This document shows, in pieces, positions 1 through 6,873 of a DNA stretch of 50,782 nucleotides. Each line of letters starts with the position of its first letter. Position 1 is the first letter of the stretch. Under the pieces are notes generated by a model. It saw nothing but the letters and a program-made list of their open reading frames with translations. It made no database searches and was not told the DNA's origin. Source of the stretch: JAJDFU01 sp964595955 (GTDB lineage: Bacteria > Bacteroidota > Bacteroidia > Chitinophagales > Saprospiraceae); contig CAZQSF010000018.1 of assembly GCA_964595955.1 (NCBI GenBank), positions 1 through 50,782 on the forward strand. The letters run 5' to 3'. The translations under genes were made by a program, and so were the position numbers.

Positions 1-48
1 TTGAATTCCCTGCGCCAGTCCAACTCCCGGCATGCACCCACGCGCACG

Positions 49-135
49 GTCCCCGAAAGGGGACAAACCTCCATGGCGGCCGGTGCACACCGGCCGCAAA
101 AAGAAAAAGAAAGGCCAACCCCCGAATGGGGGTTG
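49..135. terminator. Cluster of three short hairpins
   Basis: Three perfect stem-loops lie within 87 bp: 49-64 (6-bp stem, GAAA loop), 76-97 (9-bp stem, GCAC loop) and 116-135 (8-bp stem, GAAT loop). They sit downstream of the minus-strand T9SS gene that ends at 232, so they probably stop or protect its transcript. No long U-tract follows them on the minus strand, so rho-independent termination is not certain. I see no gene in 1-208. Confidence 0.45.
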
Positions 136-208
136 AATATGTGGGTGGGGAAGCCCGGAAAGGCAAAAGCAGATGGAAAGCCGGCGAACGCAATCCGGCT
201 GGGCTAGG

Positions 209-290
209 CCGGATGGGCTGGTTGACAGGCATCATCGTGTGATCAGCATTTTCGTTCGGCCCGGTATGCCCGCTACCTCCAGGAGGTAAA
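209..290. repeat. 82-bp direct repeat, copy A
   Basis: This 82-bp block matches 1735-1816 with three mismatches by eye. It holds the last codons and stop of the minus-strand T9SS gene, followed by what would be the first codons of a further copy (ATGATGCC, then NQPIR). The unit therefore spans a gene-gene junction, as expected if the gene once stood in a tandem array. Confidence 0.85.
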
Positions 291-1761
291 GGCCCGGGGC
301 CAGGTGGCTCACCGGCAGGTTCAGCTGACCGGCGCCCGGCGGCAGGGGATGCGCCTCCAGCAGCCGCCCGTGCAGATCGAACAGGCGCAGCCGGCCGGCA
401 GCGGGCAAGGCCGGGTATTGGATCGTAACAGCCTGCGAGGCCGGATTGGGGAAGACGTGCAACTCCGCCCGGGGGCGCTCCGGCTCCGGCAGGCTGGTGA
501 GGGTGCCGCAAAAGAGGGTGTCCACACAGCCGTCGGGGGTGAACTTCACGATCCAGGGGTGCAGCGTGGAGCCTCCATCAAAATACTCGCGGGCCGTGCC
601 CGCAGCGATGATGTTGCCGCTGCTGAGTACCCCAACCCCGCCCAGAAAGCCATCCTCCCTGGGGCCACCGGTGAAGGGCGTGGGCACCTCCCGCAGCCAG
701 AAGCTGTCCTGATCCGCAGAGAACTTGTGCACCCAGCCCAGGCGCTTCACAAAGCCGCCGGGCTCCTGCGTAGGCAGCTCGCCGGCTCCCACATAATTCC
801 CGTCGGGGGTAGAGGCGAAGTCTCGTAATCGCACATTTGCACTTACAGAATAGACAGGTCCGAAGTGACGGACCCACTCGATCTCCAGCCCGGTATTCAG
901 TTTGGAGAGGGTAGGCTGTACGAACTCCAACCCCTGAACAAAATCGGTGGAAAATAACCCAAAGATCAGCACATCTCCTTCGGGAGTGGGGATGATCCGG
1001 CGAACATATCCGCTGGGCGGGTTGATGGAAGACAGCCATTCCCGGGTAATGGTCCCGTCGCTATCCAGCCACAGCAAGCGAAAGCGACCAGTTTTTTCAG
1101 CTGTCTCCGTAGCCACAGCTGCCACATAAAGGGAGTCTCCGTATGGCTCTACATCCAACACGCTATTGGTGAGATCGCTGTAGGCCATGTACTGAAACCA
1201 GATCTCCTCGCCCTGTTTGTCCACATGGCGGATAAAACCATCCGATTCAAAATCCGGGCGCTGGATGGACCCGAAAAGAAGATAACCCTCCGGAGTCTCC
1301 ACCGGAGTGTAATTGAAATTGCTGCGGTTGACCGTATCGGGATACTCCCGGATGAATTCCACCTCCAGCGCCGCGCTGAGCTTGAGCAGAAAGGCGCTCT
1401 CGCGACTCACCGTAGCGGCCGTGGCCGCATAGCCTCCATCGGAGGTGGGGATGATCTTGCCCCAGGTCTTGGACGCCGCCAGCTTATCGCCCAGGGAGTC
1501 CAGTACAAAGGTGGCCTTCAGCAGCTGCCCGGCGGAGTCCAGTTGCGCAAAGACCAGCCCTTGTTTCCATTCGGTATCGTTGTTGAATGCGTCGCCATAA
1601 AGTACAATCGTATCATCCCGAACAAGTGCATCAGTAATCTGAGATGATGGATAGCCGGTTTCCACGGCGAAATTCCAATCCGGCTGCGCAAAGGCCGGAT
1701 GGGCTGCGAAAAGCAGGCAGGCGAACAGCAGGGTCCGGATGGGCTGGTTGATCGGCATCAT
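232..1761 (-). CDS. T9SS type A sorting-domain secreted protein
   Basis: A 509-residue secreted protein. Residues 1-26 form a signal peptide ending AFAQ. The body carries recurring segments of the TxDGGY...G type (for example IIPTSDGGYAA, TPDGNYVGAGE, SSGNIIAAGT), which suggest beta-propeller-like blades. From about residue 435 a T9SS type A tail begins with VFPNPAS and ends with LAPGLYLLEV and a basic tip, MLITR. Such tails send proteins through the type IX system for surface attachment or release. The start ATG (the first of an ATGATG) overlaps the TGA of an orphan sorting tail upstream, and both gene ends lie in copies of an 82-bp repeat, so this looks like the survivor of a tandem family. 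The substrate or ligand is unknown. Confidence 0.85.
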   Translation of the reverse strand: MMPINQPIRTLLFACLLFAAHPAFAQPDWNFAVETGYPSSQITDALVRDDTIVLYGDAFNNDTEWKQGLVFAQLDSAGQLLKATFVLDSLGDKLAASKTWGKIIPTSDGGYAATAATVSRESAFLLKLSAALEVEFIREYPDTVNRSNFNYTPVETPEGYLLFGSIQRPDFESDGFIRHVDKQGEEIWFQYMAYSDLTNSVLDVEPYGDSLYVAAVATETAEKTGRFRLLWLDSDGTITREWLSSINPPSGYVRRIIPTPEGDVLIFGLFSTDFVQGLEFVQPTLSKLNTGLEIEWVRHFGPVYSVSANVRLRDFASTPDGNYVGAGELPTQEPGGFVKRLGWVHKFSADQDSFWLREVPTPFTGGPREDGFLGGVGVLSSGNIIAAGTAREYFDGGSTLHPWIVKFTPDGCVDTLFCGTLTSLPEPERPRAELHVFPNPASQAVTIQYPALPAAGRLRLFDLHGRLLEAHPLPPGAGQLNLPVSHLAPGLYLLEVAGIPGRTKMLITR

Positions 1762-1816
1762 CGTGTGATCAGCATTTTCGTTCGGCCCGGTATGCCTGCT
1801 ACCTCCAGGAGGTAAA
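1735..1816. repeat. 82-bp direct repeat, copy B
   Basis: The partner of 209-290, offset by 1526 bp. It contains the start region of the T9SS gene (ATGATGCC at 1761 on the minus strand) directly after the end of an older reading frame (YLLEVAGIPGRTKMLITR, stop). The 1526-bp spacing is one gene length, which fits unequal recombination between tandem paralogues. Confidence 0.85.
1758..1816 (-). pseudogene. Orphan C-terminal end of a T9SS protein
   Basis: Reading on the minus strand, this stretch encodes YLLEVAGIPGRTKMLITR and a stop, identical to the last 18 residues of the neighbouring T9SS gene. Upstream (1817 to about 2040) the frame continues as sequence without domain character, so the body of the paralogue is gone. 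Its TGA overlaps the ATG of the intact gene. The intact gene must therefore be transcribed through this remnant or from a promoter inside it. Confidence 0.7.
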
Positions 1817-1869
1817 AAAAGCTAGGTTTCGGGTCGGTGCCGGATTCATAGTTGGAAGATGTTAGGCTT

Positions 1870-1877
1870 TGAAGATA
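1870..1877 (-). promoter_or_regulatory. Possible -7 promoter box
   Basis: TATCTTCA on the minus strand resembles the Bacteroidota -7 consensus TAnnTTTG. It lies about 110 nt upstream of the T9SS gene start, and the orphan tail falls inside the leader. There is no good TTTG at the expected -33 distance, so this is weak. Confidence 0.25.
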
Positions 1878-2056
1878 AATAGCAAGCGAAACAAAACCTA
1901 CCACTGGCCAGTCGAAAACCCGCTTCCTGTCAGCTGACCGGCCAACTTGCCCGTTCCCCCTTAGTCTACCATCTATTGCTTGCCGCCCGCCGGGAGGCGG
2001 CCGGTCGCCAGCCGGTCGAGAAAACGAAGGTATAGCGCTCTGCCCTGGGCCCGGCC

Positions 2057-2914
2057 TCAGAAATACTGCTCGATGCCGCACAGCTCTTCAGACAGCTCCC
2101 ACAGCCGGCGGGCGGCCGCTTCGTCGTAAGAGGCCGGCGCGCTGGGCTTGGGGCGCTTGTCGTCCCAGTACTTGCCGCTCACCCCGGCCGCTTCGGGATG
2201 GGAGGCCAGATAGACGGAGGTGGCGGCGCCTTCGGCGGGGGTCTTGCTCTTCCACAGGCTGCGGCGGGCCTTCCAGGCCAGGGCGTGCAGCCAGGTGGTG
2301 TGCTTCAGGCCGATATCGGTGTACACCAGGCCGGGTTGTACGCAATTGATCGCCACGTGGTCGTGCGGCTTGCGGCGCTCGTACTCGTAAGTGAACAGCA
2401 CATTGGCCAGCTTGCTCTGGGCGTAGGAGCGCAGGCCGTGGTAGTTGCGCGTGAGGTGGATGTCGTCGAACTGCATCTCGCCCTTAAAATGGGAGTCGGA
2501 GCCCACGTTGACGATGCTGGCATCCCCGGCGGCGGCCAGCAGGGGGTGCAGCTCGTGGGTGAGCAGAAAATAAGCCAGGTGATTGACGGCGAAGACCGTC
2601 TCAATGCCGTCCTCGGTGCGCACCAGCTCGCTGAACCAGGTGCCGGCATTGTTGACCAGCACGTCCAGCTTCGCATATCGATCCCGGATGCGGGCGGCCG
2701 CCTCCCGGATCTGGCGCTGGCTGGCCAGATCGGCCTGCAGCAGGTGCAGCTTGTCGTTGCCGGTAGCTTGCCGGATCTGCGCCCGGGCCGCCTCTCCCTT
2801 TTCGGCATTGCGGCAGATCATCACCACCTCGGCTCCCTTTCCGGCCAGGGCCCTGGCCGTCTCAAATCCGATGCCGGCATTGGCGCCGGTCACTACGACC
2901 ACTTTTCCGTCCAT
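2057..2914 (-). CDS. Short-chain dehydrogenase/reductase (SDR family)
   Basis: A 285-residue NAD(P)-dependent oxidoreductase of the classical SDR type, closest in feel to retinol-dehydrogenase-like members. The Rossmann glycine motif TGANAGIG is at residues 9-16, NNAG at 88-91, a catalytic Ser near 139 (VGSDSH), and the Tyr-xxx-Lys pair at Y164/K168 (SYAQSK). The frame stays open upstream to 2998, but the extra 28 residues have no SDR character and a -7-like box (2933-2940) lies inside them, so I start at MDGKVVVV. The substrate cannot be read from the sequence. It stands alone, divergent from the redoxin gene. Confidence 0.88.
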   Translation of the reverse strand: MDGKVVVVTGANAGIGFETARALAGKGAEVVMICRNAEKGEAARAQIRQATGNDKLHLLQADLASQRQIREAAARIRDRYAKLDVLVNNAGTWFSELVRTEDGIETVFAVNHLAYFLLTHELHPLLAAAGDASIVNVGSDSHFKGEMQFDDIHLTRNYHGLRSYAQSKLANVLFTYEYERRKPHDHVAINCVQPGLVYTDIGLKHTTWLHALAWKARRSLWKSKTPAEGAATSVYLASHPEAAGVSGKYWDDKRPKPSAPASYDEAAARRLWELSEELCGIEQYF

Positions 2915-2932
2915 GAACTCGCTTTTGATGGG

Positions 2933-2940
2933 CGAAGATA
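2933..2940 (-). promoter_or_regulatory. -7 promoter box of the SDR gene
   Basis: TATCTTCG on the minus strand matches TAnnTTTG at all but one fixed position. It lies 19 nt upstream of the ATG at 2914, which supports the shorter start. No clear TTTG is seen at -33. Confidence 0.4.
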
Positions 2941-3075
2941 ATGTGGATCTTACGACTTGCCTACCCCTACTCATTTCCCGGCCGGAGGCCATGGGCAAAG
3001 AGCCGGTTTAAACCTTTGCGAATGTTCGTCGTCATACTTGCGTCATCCTGCTCGAATGCCTAACTTGAGGTACAA

Positions 3076-3630
3076 ATGAAACTCATCCTGCTCCTTTTTT
3101 CACTAGCCTGGACCGGCCTGCTCCCGGATGCCCCCGACCGGTCGGTGGTAGTGTACGTCTTCATGGGCGAAGATTGCGTCATCTCCCAGAACTACAGCAA
3201 GCTGCTGGGCGAGCTGCATGCCGAATACGCCTCGGACCGGCTGAACTTTGTGGGCCTGTTCCCCCAGCCCTATTCCCGGCCGGCAAAAATGCAGGCGTTT
3301 CAGGACAAGTACGGCTTCCCCTTTGCGCTGGAGCTGGACGCCGGTCAGCAGTGGATGAAACGTTTCAACGTGCGGGTCACCCCCGAGGTGGTGGTGTACC
3401 TGCCCGATACCGGGGAGGTGCTCTACCAGGGCCGCATCGACAACACCTACTACAGCCTGGGGCGCCGCCGGCAGGTGACGACCACCTCCGAGCTGCGCGA
3501 CGTGCTGGAAGCGGTACGAGACGGTGACTACCGGGCCCACCCCCGAACGGATGCCGTGGGCTGCTACATCACGCCGGCCGGACCGGCATTCGAGGATGTG
3601 CCCATGTGCGATACCACTTCCCAGCGATGA
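3076..3630 (+). CDS. Secreted redoxin / thioredoxin-fold protein
   Basis: A 184-residue exported thioredoxin-like protein. An N-terminal signal peptide (about residues 1-18) is followed by a redoxin fold: VVVYVFMGEDC with a single Cys (C34) where thioredoxins have CxxC, a cis-Pro segment VTPEVVVY, and a C-terminal VGCYITP Cys of a kind often seen in redoxins next to copper monooxygenases. One active-site Cys (CVIS) argues against a simple disulfide oxidase; an intramolecular partner Cys near the C-terminus is possible. It is followed after 67 bp by the cytochrome c/copper monooxygenase gene on the same strand, so the two probably act together in the envelope, for instance by keeping metal or heme thiols reduced. 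That role is inferred. Confidence 0.75.
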   Translation: MKLILLLFSLAWTGLLPDAPDRSVVVYVFMGEDCVISQNYSKLLGELHAEYASDRLNFVGLFPQPYSRPAKMQAFQDKYGFPFALELDAGQQWMKRFNVRVTPEVVVYLPDTGEVLYQGRIDNTYYSLGRRRQVTTTSELRDVLEAVRDGDYRAHPRTDAVGCYITPAGPAFEDVPMCDTTSQR

Positions 3631-3697
3631 ACGAAAAAATGCGTAAACCCGAAGCGGGTCATCAATCCAGCTTCTCAAAATAAATTCCCGTTACCCT

Positions 3698-5284
3698 ATG
3701 ATCACTCGAATACTCCTCCTTTTGGCTGCCGCTCTGCCCGTTTTGGCTCAGGGCCAAGGCACGCCTACCTTCAGTGGCGAGATCGCGCCTATCATTTACG
3801 ACAACTGCGGTGTATGCCACCGCCCGGGCGAGATCGGCCCCATGCCCCTCACCTCCTATGAAGAGGTGAAAAACTGGGGCGCCATGGTGAAGTACGTGAC
3901 CTCCATCAAGTACATGCCGCCCTGGAAAGCCGATCGCAACTATTCCAGTTTCATGGGCGAGCGCTACCTCACCGAGGAGGAGATCCAAATGATCGCCGAC
4001 TGGGTGGACGGCGGCATGCCGCAGGGCAATCCGGCCGAGGAACCCGACTTTCCCCAGTTCCCCGACGGGTCCCAGGTGGGTGAGCCCGACCTGGTGCTGT
4101 CCTTCTCCCAGACGTATACCCATACGGGTGATAATCGCGACCAGTATCAGATCTTCGTATTACCTACCGGGCTGGAGGAGGACAAGGTCCTGAAGAGCAT
4201 CGAGCTGCGCCCCGGCAATACGCGCATTGTACACCATGCGCTCTTCGGTATGGACACCCTGGGCCGGGCTCACGACCGGGACGCGCAGACCCCCGAATAC
4301 GGCTACGAAGGCTTCGGCGGCTTCGGCGTGCCCCTGGCCGACAACTTTCCGGGCTATGTACCCGGCAACCGGCCCCGCCTCTACCCCGAGGGGATCGGCC
4401 AGCGGGTGTATGCCGGCTCCGATCTGCTCATCCAGATGCACTACGCCCCCATACCTACGGATGAGACGGACTCCAGCACGGTCAATCTCTTCTTTGCGGA
4501 CGAAACCGAGGAGATCGATCGCTTCGTGCAGGAACACGTCATGCTGCCCTTCGGCGGCACCCTCACCAACGGCCCCTTCTTCATGCCTGCCGGGTCGGTC
4601 AAGACCTTTCACGGCCGCTACACGGTGCCGGCCAAGGTAAGCCTGCTGGGCATTGCCCCCCACATGCACCTGCTGGGCCAAGACTGGCTGGTGTATGCGA
4701 TATCGCCCGACGGCGACACCACCAATCTCATCTCCGTACCCGAATGGGACTTCAACTGGCAAGGAGTGTATTTCTTCAAGCGCTTCGTCGTGCTGGAGCC
4801 CGGCACGGTCGTCCACGCCTACGCCACCTACGACAATACGGCCGACAATCCGCTCAATCCCAACAATCCCCCCCAGTTCGTGAGCTGGGGTGAGGGCACG
4901 GCCGACGAGATGTACTACCTGCCCTTCCTGTTCGTACCCTACGCGCCCGGCGACGAGGATGTGGTCTTTGACGAAGACATTGCCACCTCGCTGGAAGAGG
5001 TGCAGGTACAGGCTCCGGAGCACAAGCTATACCCCGTCTTCCCCAATCCCTCCAGCAGTGGGGAGATCACGGTGGGCTTCTCCCTGGCCTATACCACACA
5101 GGTGAGCCTGCGCCTGGTGAGCATGCAGGGGCAGGAGATCCGCCGGCTTTTGGACGGGGTGAGCTATGCAGGAGGCCATTACCAAGAACAGATCCCGGTA
5201 GACGGCCTGGCCGCCGGCACCTATTTCGTGCAGTTGCAAACGGCCGATGGACGAACCCTGAGCAAGGCGTACATTCATCGCTAG
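3698..5284 (+). CDS. Cytochrome c-like / copper type II ascorbate-dependent monooxygenase with T9SS tail
   Basis: A 528-residue exported protein. After a signal peptide comes one heme c motif, CGVCH (C37, C40, H41). It is followed by a peptidylglycine monooxygenase-like double jelly-roll. Aligned by eye to mammalian PHM, the copper ligands all seem present: H179-H180 (HHALFG), H248 (QMHYAP), H322 and H324 (PHMHLLG) and M405 (DEMYYLP). From about residue 450 a T9SS tail (LYPVFPNPSSSGEI ... AGTYFVQLQT) marks it for surface export. The heme domain may supply electrons in place of ascorbate. The substrate is unknown. It follows the redoxin gene and probably shares its transcript. Confidence 0.82.
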   Translation: MITRILLLLAAALPVLAQGQGTPTFSGEIAPIIYDNCGVCHRPGEIGPMPLTSYEEVKNWGAMVKYVTSIKYMPPWKADRNYSSFMGERYLTEEEIQMIADWVDGGMPQGNPAEEPDFPQFPDGSQVGEPDLVLSFSQTYTHTGDNRDQYQIFVLPTGLEEDKVLKSIELRPGNTRIVHHALFGMDTLGRAHDRDAQTPEYGYEGFGGFGVPLADNFPGYVPGNRPRLYPEGIGQRVYAGSDLLIQMHYAPIPTDETDSSTVNLFFADETEEIDRFVQEHVMLPFGGTLTNGPFFMPAGSVKTFHGRYTVPAKVSLLGIAPHMHLLGQDWLVYAISPDGDTTNLISVPEWDFNWQGVYFFKRFVVLEPGTVVHAYATYDNTADNPLNPNNPPQFVSWGEGTADEMYYLPFLFVPYAPGDEDVVFDEDIATSLEEVQVQAPEHKLYPVFPNPSSSGEITVGFSLAYTTQVSLRLVSMQGQEIRRLLDGVSYAGGHYQEQIPVDGLAAGTYFVQLQTADGRTLSKAYIHR

Positions 5285-5400
5285 GGGAAGAGTCGCGAAT
5301 CGGCCAGGCAGAGACATCAGCCGGAAAGTTCGTAGCAGGTCAGGCTTGTTTTAGCCTTGCCAGTCCGGGAGGATAGCTGCGCATGTCCCCAGCCTGCGGT

Positions 5401-5532
5401 CTACTTCACCCGCTTCAGGTCCCGATCGTGGAAATCGAAGCTGAAGTCGATGTTCGGGGAAATGCCTTTCATCTTAAGCCGGATATTTACGGGAACCCGC
5501 GAATAATCCGGGTTGAACGCAAGAGTACGAGC
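5401..5532 (-). pseudogene. Orphan 3' fragment of an unidentified gene
   Basis: The 379-bp gap 5285-5663 has no intact gene. On the minus strand it holds a short frame that reads like a true protein end: NPDYSRVPVNIRLKMKG, then about 21 more residues ending DLKRVK and TAG at 5401. The alternating polar/non-polar pattern suggests beta-strands. The frame degenerates upstream and closes at a stop near 5570, with no start or promoter. I take it as the surviving tail of a deleted gene; the family is not recognised. Confidence 0.4.
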
Positions 5533-5652
5533 TTGGGGTCGTACCGATGGCCGGATCGCTCTCCGGCTCCTTCAAAAAAGGCCCTTGCGGGCAGGGTTAC
5601 CGTTCGTGCAGACTTTTACATTCCACGTAAACCGAAGGTCAGTTGGGCTGTT

Positions 5653-5660
5653 TACCTTTG
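5653..5660 (+). promoter_or_regulatory. -7 promoter box, exact TAnnTTTG
   Basis: TACCTTTG is an exact match to the Bacteroidota -7 consensus. It ends only 3 nt before the ATG at 5664, so transcription should begin at or next to the start codon, giving a leaderless or near-leaderless mRNA. Otherwise translation starts at the downstream ATGs at 5712 or 5718. Confidence 0.5.
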
Positions 5661-5663
5661 CGT

Positions 5664-6302
5664 ATGGCACATAATTTATCGGCCAATTTGCTCGAGCAGC
5701 TCCAGGACTTCATGGCAATGCACGAGTTCGCCCCCCTGCCGGACTGGAATCAGTATCGCCGGCCGGTGGAGAACGGTTTCCAATGTTTGATCCTTTCGGC
5801 GACCGGCTATCCGGACGGCACGATGTTGGAGGCACATATCGGCATGCGGCACGAGCAGGTAGAGGCTCTGGTGTTCCCTATGCTCAACGGCCGCCCGGGC
5901 TTTGCGGCCAACAGCATGACCCTGGTTACGCCCCTGTCTCGCTTATTTGAGGAGGAAACCGGTCGCCATTGGCTCACCAATCCGGAAGAGGAGCAGCGGG
6001 CATTGAGTCAGATCAAAGAGCAGTTGGTCCAGCGGGGATTCTCATTTCTCAGGCAATTGCAAAGCCTGCAGGCGCTGGATGAGCTGTACAATTCGAACCC
6101 CATGCAAGCCCTCAAGTTGGTAAACAACCAGCAGCACCGCTGCTTTCGCGGGCTGGTCATCGCCAGGCTCAATCAGCGGCCGGACTTCTTTGAACTGTCC
6201 GCTATGTACCGCAATCAGCTTTACCGCCTGGGGGCTCAGGCCCGCGACATGGAGCAGTTCGAACGCTTAACCAGCTTTTTGCACACCTATTCCGTCAATT
6301 GA
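5664..6302 (+). CDS. Hypothetical protein
   Basis: A soluble protein of 212 residues with no signal peptide or membrane segment and no domain I recognise. It is rich in Leu, Gln and Arg and looks mostly helical in the second half (residues 110-210). The first half has beta-like segments (FQCLILSATGYPDGT, VEALVFPMLNGRPGF). An exact -7 box ends 3 nt before the ATG, so the start may be leaderless at MAHNLS or lie at M17/M19. It precedes the FKBP-ravA-viaA run by about 50 bp and may be co-transcribed with it. Confidence 0.7.
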   Translation: MAHNLSANLLEQLQDFMAMHEFAPLPDWNQYRRPVENGFQCLILSATGYPDGTMLEAHIGMRHEQVEALVFPMLNGRPGFAANSMTLVTPLSRLFEEETGRHWLTNPEEEQRALSQIKEQLVQRGFSFLRQLQSLQALDELYNSNPMQALKLVNNQQHRCFRGLVIARLNQRPDFFELSAMYRNQLYRLGAQARDMEQFERLTSFLHTYSVN

Positions 6303-6354
6303 GAAGCAAAACAACAATTCGCCGGTTGACTAGTTGTATTGGCAAAAACACAGA

Positions 6355-6870
6355 ATGCGCATTGAAGAGAACCGGGTAGTCACCCTTTCCTATGACCTGT
6401 ATGAGAACGGTCCCGGCGGCGGATTGCTGGAGCGCATGGATGTCAATTATCCCTTTGTTTTCCTCTTTGGGACCGGCAACCTGCTCCCACATTTTGAGGA
6501 AGCGCTATACGGATTGAAAGAAGGGGATACCTTTTCCTTTACCCTGCCGCCGGAGCACGCCTATGGACAGCCGCAAAAATCGCAGGTCGTCCGCCTTCCC
6601 CGTGCTCATTTCCAGCAGCCCGGCTTGCTGGCCGAAGGCAACCACGTAGCTGTGACCGATGAGGAAGGCCAGGTGCACAACGGCATCATCTGTTCGTTTG
6701 ACGATCAATCGGTTGACGTGGACTTCAACCACGTTATGGCCGGCAAAACCCTCTACTTTGAAGGGGTGGTGCTGAACATCCGGGAGGCTACCGTCGACGA
6801 ACTCATTCGAAAACACTACATCCCCGAGGACGGCTCGCACCGGCCTGCACCGGGAGAAGACCTGATCTAA
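6355..6870 (+). CDS. FKBP-type peptidyl-prolyl isomerase, SlyD-like
   Basis: A 171-residue cytoplasmic prolyl isomerase/chaperone. The FKBP core is interrupted by the inserted flap (IF) domain typical of SlyD. The core includes LLPHFEEALYGLKEGDTFSFTLPPEHAYG, with the conserved Tyr of AYG, and the C-terminal strand motif DFNHVMAGKTLYFEGVV matches the family signature DFNHPLAG. The metal-binding His-rich tail of E. coli SlyD is missing; the tail instead ends in GSHRPAPGEDLI. I use ATG 6355 (MRIEENRVV) rather than the TTG at 6334. The stop is 3 bp before the RavA-type ATPase, so translation is probably coupled and the isomerase may serve the RavA/ViaA pair. Confidence 0.85.
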   Translation: MRIEENRVVTLSYDLYENGPGGGLLERMDVNYPFVFLFGTGNLLPHFEEALYGLKEGDTFSFTLPPEHAYGQPQKSQVVRLPRAHFQQPGLLAEGNHVAVTDEEGQVHNGIICSFDDQSVDVDFNHVMAGKTLYFEGVVLNIREATVDELIRKHYIPEDGSHRPAPGEDLI

Positions 6871-6873
6871 CCC

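Noticed and set aside
1..207. Open frame from the window start (68 codons)
   Set aside because: It runs through three perfect hairpins and the edge of a repeat, and its product has no family pattern.
2915..2998. Upstream extension of the SDR gene
   Set aside because: The extra residues have no SDR character, and a -7 box lies inside them.
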